The notes beneath the pieces were generated by a model. That model searched no databases. It saw nothing but the letters and a program-made list of their open reading frames with translations, and was not told the origin of the DNA. Positions 1-7,949 of a stretch of 33,551 bases of DNA are shown here, piece by piece. How positions within the stretch are numbered: position 1 is the first letter of the stretch; every line of letters starts with the position of its first letter. Source of the stretch: a virus. The stretch lies in the IMG/VR virus record IMGVR_UViG_3300010354_000310, positions 1 through 33,551 of that record. One strand, written 5' to 3'. Position numbers and translations under genes: made by a program.

Positions 1-1
1 A

Positions 2-448
2 TTTCCCTGTGCATATCGCCAATGGCGGGCTGACAGTCATTGTAATTTAATTCATGGTTACAGTTTCAGTATGAAGTTTTACTTCGGTACTGATAACTTA
101 GATGTTCGTAATTGGGCTATGGACTATGGTGGATTGAAAGAACTGAAGAAAATTCTTGAGGATCAATTTGACCACACATTACTTGTAGCGCAAGACGATC
201 CTGAATTAGAAACATTCAAGATGCTACAAGAAAAGAAACTGGCTAAACTTACTATACTTCCTCGATTAGGGTGTGAAGGTTTGTCCGATATGCTTTACAA
301 ATATGTCAATAGTGTGTATATTCCAGATATGCTAGGACAGGGAGAAAGTAATAGACTTTGGTGCTATCGTGTTGAAGTGCGTGAGACACAATCTAACATG
401 GCATTCCGTGAAGGACACCGTGAATGGAATGAGGACTTATTTCAATAA
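2..448 (+). CDS. queD: QueD-like 6-carboxytetrahydropterin synthase, 5' end outside window
   Basis: The frame is open from the first bases, so the gene starts before the window; 148 residues are visible. Family members turn dihydroneopterin triphosphate into 6-carboxytetrahydropterin, the step before QueE in 7-deazaguanine (preQ0/queuosine) synthesis. The visible part has the catalytic Cys and following His motif (SHCNLIHGY), the central DH pair (QFDHTLL) and a C-terminal Glu (CYRVEVRET) as expected. The usual HGH zinc motif reads HGY here, so one ligand differs. The first ATG (position 71) lies after these motifs and cannot be the start. The stop shares a base with the next ATG. A QueE-like gene lies 0.8 kb downstream, which supports the assignment. 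Confidence 0.8.
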   Translation, partial: FPCAYRQWRADSHCNLIHGYSFSMKFYFGTDNLDVRNWAMDYGGLKELKKILEDQFDHTLLVAQDDPELETFKMLQEKKLAKLTILPRLGCEGLSDMLYKYVNSVYIPDMLGQGESNRLWCYRVEVRETQSNMAFREGHREWNEDLFQ

Positions 449-1083
449 TGGCACACTTAGTAGCTAATTTACCCCCAATACATTGTTTCGTACGCCGTGA
501 ATTCTTATATGATTTTCAAAAAGGTCACGGGGAATATGAACCTTGCATTTGGGTAAGTATTAAAAGTTTAAGAAGTCAGGCTTTTCGTATCGAAGCGTAT
601 CTACCTAAATACGGCGCTCTATATGATAAACTACCATTACATGCTTTTGTGAGCAGGAAATCTGATTTAGATGTAAGTAAGTTTTTAGACCTTGACACAT
701 TACAGATTTGGGATTGTTTTAGTTATGATTTTACCATTATCCAAAAGGCATTTTTAAGAAATCTTAGTTGTAAATTTTATGCTAAAGATAAAAATTTCTA
801 CCAAGGCAATTATCTTTTTACGGTAGATCATAGTGCCCCTGATTTAAATATTATAGACTCTAGTTACGCAGAGTGGCCTGAAGATCATAAAAGTTTTAAT
901 TTTATAGAACTTGATAATGGACAATATGCTGCTCAACCAAATAATCGCTGTATATTTTTGGATGCGGCAAGTAATCCTAAAGAAATGCTATTTCCTGATT
1001 TTAAAGTTTGTACTAAAAAATATGTAGTAGAAACGAACCCCAAATGGGCTTTGGGTGATAGTGATAGGGTCACATATGAATAG
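448..1083 (+). CDS. conserved-looking phage protein of unknown function
   Basis: This 211-residue protein is rich in aromatic residues. It has no signal peptide, membrane segment or motif I can tie to an enzyme. Segments that look constrained are LQIWDCFSY (about residues 85-93) and LDNGQYAAQPNNR (about 155-167). It begins on the last base of the queD stop and ends inside the start of the next small gene, so it is part of the same transcript as queD and queE. From memory, similar proteins occur in T4-like marine phages, but I cannot name a family. A role linked to the 7-deazaguanine genes is only inferred from position. Confidence 0.8.
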   Translation: MAHLVANLPPIHCFVRREFLYDFQKGHGEYEPCIWVSIKSLRSQAFRIEAYLPKYGALYDKLPLHAFVSRKSDLDVSKFLDLDTLQIWDCFSYDFTIIQKAFLRNLSCKFYAKDKNFYQGNYLFTVDHSAPDLNIIDSSYAEWPEDHKSFNFIELDNGQYAAQPNNRCIFLDAASNPKEMLFPDFKVCTKKYVVETNPKWALGDSDRVTYE

Positions 1084-1267
1084 TTTAGAAAAAATCTGGG
1101 CAAGAGCAACAGGGCATCTTATGGGTAGTACCGATGAAGATCGCCCTGATGTTCCAATTTTAACTATACGAGAAGCAAGAATCGCATTGTTCCTAAAAAC
1201 TTTCTGGGTTATCATTCATGTGATAACATGTTGTTTTATTATCGCAAACGTCATACATCATTGGTAA
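1076..1267 (+). CDS. small single-span membrane protein
   Basis: A 63-residue protein whose ATG overlaps the end of the preceding gene. An upstream in-frame ATG at 1055 exists, but the overlapping ATG at 1076 is the usual arrangement here. Residues 1-35 are polar and include the motif DRPDVPILTIREAR. Residues about 36-60 form one hydrophobic helix with two adjacent cysteines, followed by HHW at the end. It is probably anchored in the inner membrane with a short cytoplasmic head. Function unknown. Confidence 0.7.
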   Translation: MNSLEKIWARATGHLMGSTDEDRPDVPILTIREARIALFLKTFWVIIHVITCCFIIANVIHHW

Positions 1268-1268
1268 T

Positions 1269-1275
1269 TAAATAT
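1269..1275 (+). promoter_or_regulatory. TAAATAT box just before queE
   Basis: A late-type box (TAAATAT) ends one base before the queE ATG, and no Shine-Dalgarno sequence is present. It matches the TAAATAC boxes seen before other start codons in this window and resembles the T4 late promoter TATAAATA. If it is a promoter, the message would be leaderless. Confidence 0.4.
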
Positions 1276-1276
1276 T

Positions 1277-2128
1277 ATGCACCACTTAAAAATTTCAGAA
1301 TTGTTTTACAGCATTCAAGGTGAAGGTAGATACATGGGTGTACCTAGTGTCTTTCTAAGAACGTTTGGATGCAACTTTAAATGTGCAGGCTTTGGTATGC
1401 CGAAAGGACAGTTAAGTGAAGAAAGAATCAAAGTTGCTGAATTTATCGACTTTTATAAGGATTATAAATCCTTACCACTTGTCAGCACGGGATGTGATTC
1501 TTATGCATCTTGGGACCCTGCTTTCAAACATCTTAGTCATTACTATAGTACCCCTGATATTGTTACTAGGATTATGGATTTACTTCCTGGACGTAGTTGG
1601 CAAGATGAGCACTTGGTTATCACAGGTGGTGAACCGCTATTAGGATGGCAACAGTTGTATCCTGAATTACTAAGTCATCCCAACATGCTGTCTCTCAAAG
1701 AATTAACATTTGAAACAAATGGTACACAAGAGTTAGGACCAGAACTTAAAAAGTTTTTTCAAAAGCAATGGCATAAACAAAAGGGTCTTGAGACTATTAC
1801 ATTTAGTGTTAGCGCAAAACTTTCTAGTAGCGGAGAGAAACGTGAAGATGCTATCTGTCCTGAAGTTGTGCGTGAGTACGAAATGTATGGACATGCATAT
1901 TTAAAGTTTGTTATTGCTACGCAAGAAGATATTGAAGAAGTATTAGAAGTAGTAGACATTTATCGTAAGTCAGGTTTTATGGGTAATGTCTATGTTATGC
2001 CAGTAGGCGGAGTAGAAAAAGTTTACAGCATGAATAACAGAAAAGTAGCAGGACTTGCAATGAAGCATGGTTTGAGATATAGTGATAGACTACAAGTACC
2101 GTTGTTTAAAAACGAATGGGGAACTTAA
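1277..2128 (+). CDS. queE: QueE-like 7-carboxy-7-deazaguanine synthase (radical SAM)
   Basis: QueE is a radical SAM enzyme that contracts 6-carboxytetrahydropterin to 7-carboxy-7-deazaguanine. The N-terminus has the family signature (ISELFYSIQGEG, residues 6-17), and TGGEPL (116-121) is the SAM-binding glycine motif. The iron-sulfur cysteines are unusual: C32 and C36 sit in FGCNFKCAGF, where the normal third Cys is Phe39. The residue pattern after the third Cys (CDT-YAW) reappears at C73 in TGCDSYASWD, so about 36 residues seem to be inserted inside the cluster motif. At 283 residues it is longer than a typical QueE (about 210-225). It follows queD in the same direction. There is no Shine-Dalgarno sequence; a TAAATAT box abuts the ATG. 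Confidence 0.85.
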   Translation: MHHLKISELFYSIQGEGRYMGVPSVFLRTFGCNFKCAGFGMPKGQLSEERIKVAEFIDFYKDYKSLPLVSTGCDSYASWDPAFKHLSHYYSTPDIVTRIMDLLPGRSWQDEHLVITGGEPLLGWQQLYPELLSHPNMLSLKELTFETNGTQELGPELKKFFQKQWHKQKGLETITFSVSAKLSSSGEKREDAICPEVVREYEMYGHAYLKFVIATQEDIEEVLEVVDIYRKSGFMGNVYVMPVGGVEKVYSMNNRKVAGLAMKHGLRYSDRLQVPLFKNEWGT

Positions 2129-2316
2129 TGACAAGAGTAGTTTTGACACGCAATCAATTTGAAAAAATCAAAGAAGTATTTGAACAATATGATGTTGATT
2201 ATGTAGAATGGAACGAAGAATCTCCTAGTGGTATAGGTCCTAATGTAAAAATTAGATTTCACACTAGAGCCGAACGCCCAATTGAAATCGATATCACAGA
2301 TGTGAGTAGCTGGTAA
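2128..2316 (+). CDS. small unknown protein
   Basis: A 62-residue protein. The ATG uses the last base of the queE stop; an earlier in-frame ATG at 2116 would overlap queE and is less likely. It has an N-terminal helix (LTRNQFEKIKEVFEQYDV), then a beta-rich half (NVKIRFHTR, IEIDITDVSSW). No motif is recognised. It is translationally coupled to queE and to the next gene. Confidence 0.7.
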   Translation: MTRVVLTRNQFEKIKEVFEQYDVDYVEWNEESPSGIGPNVKIRFHTRAERPIEIDITDVSSW

Positions 2317-2543
2317 TGTTTTACGCCAATGATCCCGAGTTTGGGTTTAAAACACGTTGTATAGGTACTGAGTTAAAATTTGTATTCTTTCCTAAACGGT
2401 GTTTTATTAGTGAAAAAATATTGTGGTTAGAATATGCTTATAGACAAACAGCAATGTACACTGGCCCCGGTGATCCTGTATTTGAACACCGTTGGTATAG
2501 CAAAATAGAATTTATTATAGCAAGGATAAAAGGAAACGTATGA
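2316..2543 (+). CDS. small unknown phage protein, aromatic-rich
   Basis: A 75-residue protein overlapping the stop of the previous gene by one base and the start of the next by four. It contains FFPKRCFISEKILWLEYAY and TAMYTGPGDPVFEHRWYSK, segments I believe recur in phage proteins of unknown function. The many Trp, Tyr and Phe residues suggest a compact fold. Its position ties it to the glycosyltransferase downstream, but no role can be assigned. Confidence 0.75.
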   Translation: MFYANDPEFGFKTRCIGTELKFVFFPKRCFISEKILWLEYAYRQTAMYTGPGDPVFEHRWYSKIEFIIARIKGNV

Positions 2544-3877
2544 GAACATACGATAAAAGAATTGGATTCATTGTAAGCTATCAGACACTTATTCCGCACG
2601 GTGGTATTGGTCAATTTGCAAAAAGTTTTTGTGAGTTGATGGATGAATATAATATCAAGGTTGATATCATAACAGATAAAGAACCCAAAGATAATGAATT
2701 CGTTAAGTCATTGAAGGCAAACATCATTGCACCATTACAAACATTGCCTTATACTGATCACAGCAATATCTTTATGTATGGTGATACGTTTTGCTATGAG
2801 CGTATGGCTAACTTTAGAAATGCTATCATAGAAGCACTAGAACACAACCTATATGATGCTTTTATCTGTAATACATACGAATCTATACAGGTAGCATTAA
2901 CAATGGGTCTTGAAGATTGTATCCAAGTAATAGCCTATACACATTTAGAAAGTCAAATCTTCAAAGATACTAAGAATCCATTTCTACATTCTACTAACGA
3001 CATGATGCGTAAGCAACTTGAATGTAACAGTTTATGGATTGGAACACAAAGTAAATTTAATCAAATCTCAATGAGCAATGGATCATGGTATCTTCCTATC
3101 CCCATTACTGAAAGAGCATTGCTAGAAGAATATAAAGGTCATCGTGAGGGTGTACTATTTGTAGGTCGTTGGGAAGAAGGAAAGAATCCTGAACTATTCA
3201 TTGACTTGATAGAACAAACAAAGTTACCTGCTAAGGTAATGACTAGCCCCAATGGTGTGAAGAAATTTGAAGACCGACTAACAAAGATCGGAGTTTCTTA
3301 TGATGTACGTGCTAGCATTGTAGGACAAGAGAAAGTAGACTTTATCAAGAGTTCACGCATTGCATTTAATCCTAGTATTGTTGAAAGCTATGGTATGGCG
3401 TTCTACGAACAGCACATACAATTGCCCACACTAGTGTTAGAAAATCAACGTTGGACTAATAACTTCAATGAGGAGTTTTTCTATAAATGCACTAAAAAGA
3501 ACATGGCACAAAAGGCACTAGAATTGTACGAGAAGTTTGAAAGACCAGAAACTTACTATGGTCTGGGTGCATTAGAACATGCTAACTTTATAGAGAAAAG
3601 AGCATTTCATCGTTGGAATGATTGCTTCCATGAGTTTTCGGCAAAACAGTCAAACACTAATACAGCAAAAATTTGTCAGGAAACTACAGTAAAGCTACAA
3701 GATTACATCAGAGAACTAAATCGTAAAATTATTTGTATTGACGATATTCGTAGTGTGTTAGCTAACAAACACAAATTTCGTATCATCTATACTGACGAAG
3801 ATACATATTTGACTAAAGACCCTAACTTTGAACCTAAAGAAGAAGTAACGGGCTTGGCATTATTTGAGGAAATTTAA
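2540..3877 (+). CDS. GT4-type (GT-B fold) glycosyltransferase
   Basis: This 445-residue protein has a GT-B layout: an N-terminal acceptor domain with a glycine loop (HGGIGQFAKSF, residues 20-30) and a C-terminal nucleotide-sugar domain with GVLFVGRWEEGKNPELF (204-220). The EX7E motif of retaining GT4 enzymes is present at E282 and E290 (VESYGMAFYE). About 80 extra residues follow the catalytic part. It would move a sugar from a nucleotide donor to an acceptor that cannot be read from sequence, such as modified DNA, a virion protein or host surface glycan. The ATG overlaps the previous stop (ATGA), with AAAGGAAA before it. A sugar epimerase follows at once, so the two probably act together. 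Confidence 0.8.
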   Translation: MRTYDKRIGFIVSYQTLIPHGGIGQFAKSFCELMDEYNIKVDIITDKEPKDNEFVKSLKANIIAPLQTLPYTDHSNIFMYGDTFCYERMANFRNAIIEALEHNLYDAFICNTYESIQVALTMGLEDCIQVIAYTHLESQIFKDTKNPFLHSTNDMMRKQLECNSLWIGTQSKFNQISMSNGSWYLPIPITERALLEEYKGHREGVLFVGRWEEGKNPELFIDLIEQTKLPAKVMTSPNGVKKFEDRLTKIGVSYDVRASIVGQEKVDFIKSSRIAFNPSIVESYGMAFYEQHIQLPTLVLENQRWTNNFNEEFFYKCTKKNMAQKALELYEKFERPETYYGLGALEHANFIEKRAFHRWNDCFHEFSAKQSNTNTAKICQETTVKLQDYIRELNRKIICIDDIRSVLANKHKFRIIYTDEDTYLTKDPNFEPKEEVTGLALFEEI

Positions 3878-4704
3878 TGAAGAAGATTTTAATTACGGGC
3901 AGCGCAGGATACATAGGTTCACATTTATGTGATATGTTGATGGGAGAATATGAAGTTCACGGACTAGATATTGCACCACAAAAAGTAGAGATAGATAAAT
4001 TTTACAACATCGACATTAATAAACAATTTTTAATCGATGGTATAGAGTTTGATGCAGTCATACATCTAGCTGCACTAACCAGTGTAGGTGAAAGTCAAGA
4101 AAGGCCAATCAGCTATTACATTACTAACCTAAACGGCACAATGAATGTACTAAACAAATGTAAGACAAAGAATTTTATATTTGCAAGTACAGGAGCAGCA
4201 CAAGATTGTCTAAGTGCCTATGGTGTTAGTAAACGTGCAGCAGAAGATGTAGTTCGTGCATATACAAAAATGGCAGGGGCCGAATATACAATCTTTAGAT
4301 TTTATAATGTAATTGGTTCTACTGTAACAATGCCGACGAATCCTGATGGATTGTTTTATAATTTAAACAAAGCACGTGAATCAGGATCTTTTACTATATA
4401 CGGCAATGATTACCCTAACACTAGCGACGGTACATGTGTACGTGATTATTTGCACGTAGAAGAAGTTTGTCATTCTATCAAGATGGCTATAGAGAAACCT
4501 GCCAATAACACAGAATGCTTAGGACACGGTGTAGGATATACAGTTAGAGAAATAGTAGATTTATTCCAACGTGTCAATGATTGTGACTTTGATATTGTCA
4601 AAGGTCCTCGTCGTGATGGTGATATTGAATACTATGTGTTAGAGAACGTAAGTCCGTATATGAAAAATCTATACTCTATCGAGGATTTGTTAAAGATACA
4701 ATAA
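3877..4704 (+). CDS. GalE-type NAD-dependent sugar-nucleotide epimerase
   Basis: A short-chain dehydrogenase/reductase of the extended family, 275 residues. It has the NAD-binding motif GSAGYIG (8-14), HLAALTSVGES (63-73) as in UDP-glucose 4-epimerase, Ser104/Thr105, and the catalytic pair Tyr115 and Lys119 (YGVSK). RDYLHVEEV near the middle is also typical of GalE. It is about 60 residues shorter than E. coli GalE, mostly in the substrate-binding C-terminal part, so the exact substrate is uncertain. It starts on the last base of the glycosyltransferase stop and probably makes its donor sugar. Confidence 0.82.
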   Translation: MKKILITGSAGYIGSHLCDMLMGEYEVHGLDIAPQKVEIDKFYNIDINKQFLIDGIEFDAVIHLAALTSVGESQERPISYYITNLNGTMNVLNKCKTKNFIFASTGAAQDCLSAYGVSKRAAEDVVRAYTKMAGAEYTIFRFYNVIGSTVTMPTNPDGLFYNLNKARESGSFTIYGNDYPNTSDGTCVRDYLHVEEVCHSIKMAIEKPANNTECLGHGVGYTVREIVDLFQRVNDCDFDIVKGPRRDGDIEYYVLENVSPYMKNLYSIEDLLKIQ

Positions 4705-4923
4705 ATGTTTTCAGTTATTATCAAAAACAAAGATAGTAATGAGATAAGCCGACTTGTCAAAGAACTAAAAGATAGTGGTTTGACAGTCGGCGTTGATTTT
4801 GATTTTATGTATTCTACCGGTAAGTATGATTGGGAAATGCAAACTGAAATACCCAGACAAACTGAATTTGTATTTTACAATGAACAGGCAGGTTTAATTT
4901 TTTCTTTGAAGTACTTAGATTAG
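4705..4923 (+). CDS. small unknown protein
   Basis: A 72-residue protein whose ATG directly follows the epimerase stop. The N-terminal half could be a small alpha/beta unit (MFSVIIKNKDSNEISRLVKE), and the C-terminal half is beta-rich and aromatic. Its stop overlaps the 3' end of the minus-strand gene by four bases, so the two transcripts converge with no space for a separate terminator. Function unknown. Confidence 0.7.
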   Translation: MFSVIIKNKDSNEISRLVKELKDSGLTVGVDFDFMYSTGKYDWEMQTEIPRQTEFVFYNEQAGLIFSLKYLD

Positions 4924-6314
4924 TGCTTCAATAGTAATGTACTTAAAACTCCTGCACTCTTAGCTGTAATGTCTGGTTCACCAGGAGTAATAATAACATT
5001 GTATTGAATTGGTGTCTTTTCTTTTCCTCCATTGGTCTTAGCGTCCCATTCATCGTAGCTCAATATGCTATTAGGACTTAGTTTATAGGCTTGCGCCAGT
5101 CTTTGTTTTAGTTCAGGTAACTTGTCAGGTATCACTTGCCATTGGCCTTCTGGACCCTTAACTAAGTTTTTCTTTTCGTCCTTCACTAACAAATCATAGA
5201 ATAGATCACTTGGAACTATTCTACTATTCTTTGTCTTTTCTAATTCTGGATCTTGTGCTTTAATTTTCTTCTCTTGGCTAGTACTTGCACCTTCACTCCA
5301 ATTAATCATGAAGTTGTCTGGCTTCTTACCTAATGCAACATCAGCAACTTTTGTATATGCATAGAAATCTACGTTAGGTAATTCACTTGCTAACTTGAAT
5401 GCCATTGAAGCATATTCAGGACTAAAGAAGTCACCAGCATCATGCCAACGAATACTTACCTTATAACCACCCTTCTTACCCTTTGTTTCTTCTTTAGTAA
5501 TCTCTGCTTTTAATTGATTGAAGAACCCTTCTGGGTCATTTAACAAGTATGTAAGAATTCTACCGTCGCTTAGCCATGGTCCTTGAAACTGTACCTTACC
5601 ACCTTTCATAGCAAAACAATCTACTTTACAACTGCCAGCGCCTGGGCAGGTGTTAACAATAATTAATTCATTCGTTTGTTCATCAAGTGCAATACCAACT
5701 AATGCAGCAAAACCAATATTAAAGAATTGTTCTAATGCACCATCACTATGCTTCATCTTCTCATTCTTTTTGAGAAGTGCTTTTGGTCTTTCTGCTAGTG
5801 CTGCCTTAATAGCATCTACATTATACTTTTTACCTTCTTCGTTATAATAACCAATTACGCTACTACGGTGAATGTATGGTAATTTATATTTGTCAGTTTT
5901 TTGTTTTTGTTGATTACGAATTCTATCTAGGTAGTCTGTGAGTTCAGGTTCACCGATAGGTCTTGTGGGAGCAGGGAGCTTAGTTGCCTCTGCTACACCT
6001 TCTTTTTGATTAAGTTCATCGGCCTTTTTCTGAGCAGCATCCTTACTAATGAAATCTGTAGCACCTAACTTATTAGTCCATACTTTGCGTTTTTGATAAC
6101 CTGTAACAACATAGTAACGCCCTGTAGCCACAGATTGTTCTACACGCCAATAAGTAGATTCACCTCTTTTTGCCTCATCAACTTCTTTTTCAGATTCAGG
6201 TTCTTCACCTTCATCACTCTTAGCAACGAATTGTTGAGGTGTCATAATCTGTATACCTTCAGGGGCCCCTGGTAATTTTGGCTCGGCGCCTTCCATTAAT
6301 TCTATGTATTTCAT
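4920..6314 (-). CDS. GP88-domain protein (phage gene product 88 family)
   Basis: A 464-residue protein. The core (about 195-325) carries three close cysteines C223, C229, C233 (CPGAGSCKVDC) and the run RWHDAGDFFSPEY (289-301) followed by FYAYTKV. These match the GP88 family first named in mycobacteriophages, whose function is not established; the close cysteines suggest a metal or Fe-S site. Residues 1-50 are acidic and low in complexity. Residues 55-103 look like a small separate domain (YWRVEQ to KKADELNQ), and a 140-residue tail follows the core. It is the only minus-strand gene in the first 12 kb and has its own late-type box upstream. Confidence 0.65.
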   Translation of the reverse strand: MKYIELMEGAEPKLPGAPEGIQIMTPQQFVAKSDEGEEPESEKEVDEAKRGESTYWRVEQSVATGRYYVVTGYQKRKVWTNKLGATDFISKDAAQKKADELNQKEGVAEATKLPAPTRPIGEPELTDYLDRIRNQQKQKTDKYKLPYIHRSSVIGYYNEEGKKYNVDAIKAALAERPKALLKKNEKMKHSDGALEQFFNIGFAALVGIALDEQTNELIIVNTCPGAGSCKVDCFAMKGGKVQFQGPWLSDGRILTYLLNDPEGFFNQLKAEITKEETKGKKGGYKVSIRWHDAGDFFSPEYASMAFKLASELPNVDFYAYTKVADVALGKKPDNFMINWSEGASTSQEKKIKAQDPELEKTKNSRIVPSDLFYDLLVKDEKKNLVKGPEGQWQVIPDKLPELKQRLAQAYKLSPNSILSYDEWDAKTNGGKEKTPIQYNVIITPGEPDITAKSAGVLSTLLLKH

Positions 6315-6330
6315 GTTGGTTTCCGTAAAT

Positions 6331-6360
6331 TTGACAATAAATAACTTTTTATGTTAGACT
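6331..6360 (+). promoter_or_regulatory. sigma70-like promoter for the UV endonuclease gene
   Basis: TTGACA at 6331-6336 and TAGACT at 6355-6360, with an 18-base spacer. The -35 is followed by ATAAAT, as in several other promoters of this window. The start site would fall about 24 bases before the ATG at 6391. Confidence 0.5.
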
Positions 6361-6366
6361 ATATAC

Positions 6367-6374
6367 ATATTTAT
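6367..6374 (-). promoter_or_regulatory. late-type box for the GP88-domain gene
   Basis: On the minus strand this reads ATAAATAT, close to the T4 late promoter TATAAATA. It lies about 53 bases before the minus-strand ATG at 6314 and overlaps the leader of the divergent UV endonuclease gene. Confidence 0.4.
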
Positions 6375-6390
6375 CTATCTTGGTTATCTT

Positions 6391-7425
6391 ATGCACACTT
6401 TCAACATGTCTGTTCGACGCATCGGTTTCGCTTGCAAATGGGCTGAAATCAACAAAAAAGGTGAAATCACTAGCACCGAGGGTCTTAACACTGGTGGTAC
6501 TACTCATGCCTGGGCTAAACGTCAAAAGTCTAGAAAAACTGTTGAGGACAAACTTATTGACGTAGCCAAACGTAACATTCTTAATACTCATGCACTAGTC
6601 AAAAAAGTGGCACAATTGCCACAACCATTGCGTATGCTACGGCTTACTAGTGATATGTTTTCGTTCTATACTATGGACGAATTCAAGGACTTTTGGCATA
6701 GTACTGATGTTCAAAATTCACTAGAACGTTGGATGGCGCCGATCGGCGAGACTGCCCGTGCTAATGATGTTCGTCTTAGCTTTCACCCTGATCAATTTGT
6801 AGTTCTTGCTAGTGACCGTCCTGAGGTAGTAAATAAGAGTATAGAGGAGTTTGAATATCATGCAGATATGGCCCGTTTCATGGGGTACGGTAAACAATTT
6901 CAGGACATTAAAATCAATGTACACATATCGGGTCGAGCCGGTCCAGAAGGTATCCGACAAGCCTACAAGAGATTGTCTACAGAAGCACGAAACGGTCTCA
7001 CAATCGAAAACGAAGAAATCAGCTGGGGTCTCGATTCTTGCCTAGAATTAGCTGATCTTGTACCTATCGTGCTAGATATTCATCACCACTGGATACACAC
7101 AGGAGAATATATTGAAAACAATGACAACCGTATTAAAATGGTTATTGATAGTTGGCGTGGTATTCGTCCTACTATGCACTATTCCGTCTCTAGGGAAGAT
7201 GTACTTGTTGGCCATCCCAGACACGAACGCCCCGCTCTTCGGACGTTACTAGAAGGTGGCCATAACAAGCAAAAGCTACGTGCCCATAGTGACTACTACT
7301 GGAACAAGGTTGTCAATCAATGGGCTGTGTCGCACAACGAATGGGCAGATATTATGTGCGAGAGCAAGGCTAAGAATCTTGCATCATTTAAACTTTATGA
7401 GGAATATGTAAATGGGAATACTTGA
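6391..7425 (+). CDS. uvsE: UV damage endonuclease (UvsE/UvdE family)
   Basis: A 344-residue TIM-barrel endonuclease that nicks DNA 5' of UV photoproducts and so starts an excision repair path independent of UvrABC. Family landmarks are RIGFACKW (10-17), RLSFHPDQFVVLAS (128-141), INVHISG (175-181), TIENEE (204-209) and LDIHHHW (228-234). The His, Glu and Asp residues in these segments are the metal ligands in known structures. The ATG at 6391 has no clear ribosome-binding site; ATG 6406 is an alternative five residues later. It is divergent from the GP88-domain gene and overlaps the next gene by 14 bases. It would repair phage DNA damaged by sunlight, which suits an aquatic phage. Confidence 0.92.
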   Translation: MHTFNMSVRRIGFACKWAEINKKGEITSTEGLNTGGTTHAWAKRQKSRKTVEDKLIDVAKRNILNTHALVKKVAQLPQPLRMLRLTSDMFSFYTMDEFKDFWHSTDVQNSLERWMAPIGETARANDVRLSFHPDQFVVLASDRPEVVNKSIEEFEYHADMARFMGYGKQFQDIKINVHISGRAGPEGIRQAYKRLSTEARNGLTIENEEISWGLDSCLELADLVPIVLDIHHHWIHTGEYIENNDNRIKMVIDSWRGIRPTMHYSVSREDVLVGHPRHERPALRTLLEGGHNKQKLRAHSDYYWNKVVNQWAVSHNEWADIMCESKAKNLASFKLYEEYVNGNT

Positions 7426-7864
7426 CAGGCTATTTGGTAAAAAAGAGGTAAAGGAGCCCGAGCCGGCTCCTAACCCGGTTTCTGAACCCAAACCTGACAA
7501 GGAGAAAAAACCTCGTAAACCTCGGGCAAAGAAACCTAGTAAAGAATTGTCACCAAAAGAATTAGCAACACAAAATGGTGAACCCTATGTTAACATCCTT
7601 AAAATGGAACTTGACCCCAATGATGTTAATAATGGGGCATTTGAACTTGATTGGAATGATAAATTCGTACTCAATCTGATACGTGCAGGATACAAGATTC
7701 GCAAGGAAGACACGGAACAACAAATTGTTGACCGTTGGTTCCAAACCGTTTGTAGGAATATTGCACTAGAAATTTATGAACAACAACAAGCAGATCCTGA
7801 TAAACGTGATGTAAGAGTTATTAGATCCAGAGATTTAGGTGATGGTAGAACTGAAGTAAGTTGA
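7412..7864 (+). CDS. unknown phage protein with charged Pro/Lys-rich N-terminus
   Basis: A 150-residue protein. Residues 1-50 form a low-complexity segment rich in Lys, Pro and Glu that begins with MGILDRLFGKK, possibly an amphipathic anchor. Residues 55-150 look folded (VNILKMELDPNDVNNGAFELDW, in two parts, then WNDKFVLNLIRAGYKIR), with a helical segment and a basic end. It overlaps the uvsE stop. Its own stop (TGA at 7862-7864) is the first part of a 24-base palindrome. No family is recognised. Confidence 0.75.
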   Translation: MGILDRLFGKKEVKEPEPAPNPVSEPKPDKEKKPRKPRAKKPSKELSPKELATQNGEPYVNILKMELDPNDVNNGAFELDWNDKFVLNLIRAGYKIRKEDTEQQIVDRWFQTVCRNIALEIYEQQQADPDKRDVRVIRSRDLGDGRTEVS

Positions 7865-7885
7865 CATTTGGGTGCCCAAATGTCA
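7862..7885 (+). promoter_or_regulatory. 24-base perfect palindrome directly before the exonuclease promoter
   Basis: Two 11-base arms (TGACATTTGGG and CCCAAATGTCA) flank a 2-base centre. The element ends one base before the -35 box at 7886, and TGACATTT is repeated again from 7887. It could be an operator or a hairpin that stops read-through; no T run follows it. Confidence 0.5.
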
Positions 7886-7914
7886 TTGACATTTAATCTA
7901 AATAGTAGTATACT
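7886..7914 (+). promoter_or_regulatory. sigma70-like promoter for the 5'-3' exonuclease
   Basis: TTGACA at 7886-7891, a 17-base spacer, and TATACT at 7909-7914. Downstream, TACGACTAT is repeated at 7915-7923 and 7927-7935 in the untranslated leader. Confidence 0.7.
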
Positions 7915-7949
7915 TACGACTATCTGTACGACTATATACTATCCCACAC

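Noticed and set aside
71-448. QueD starting at the ATG at 71
   Set aside because: The frame is open to the window edge and the essential Cys and His motifs lie before that ATG.
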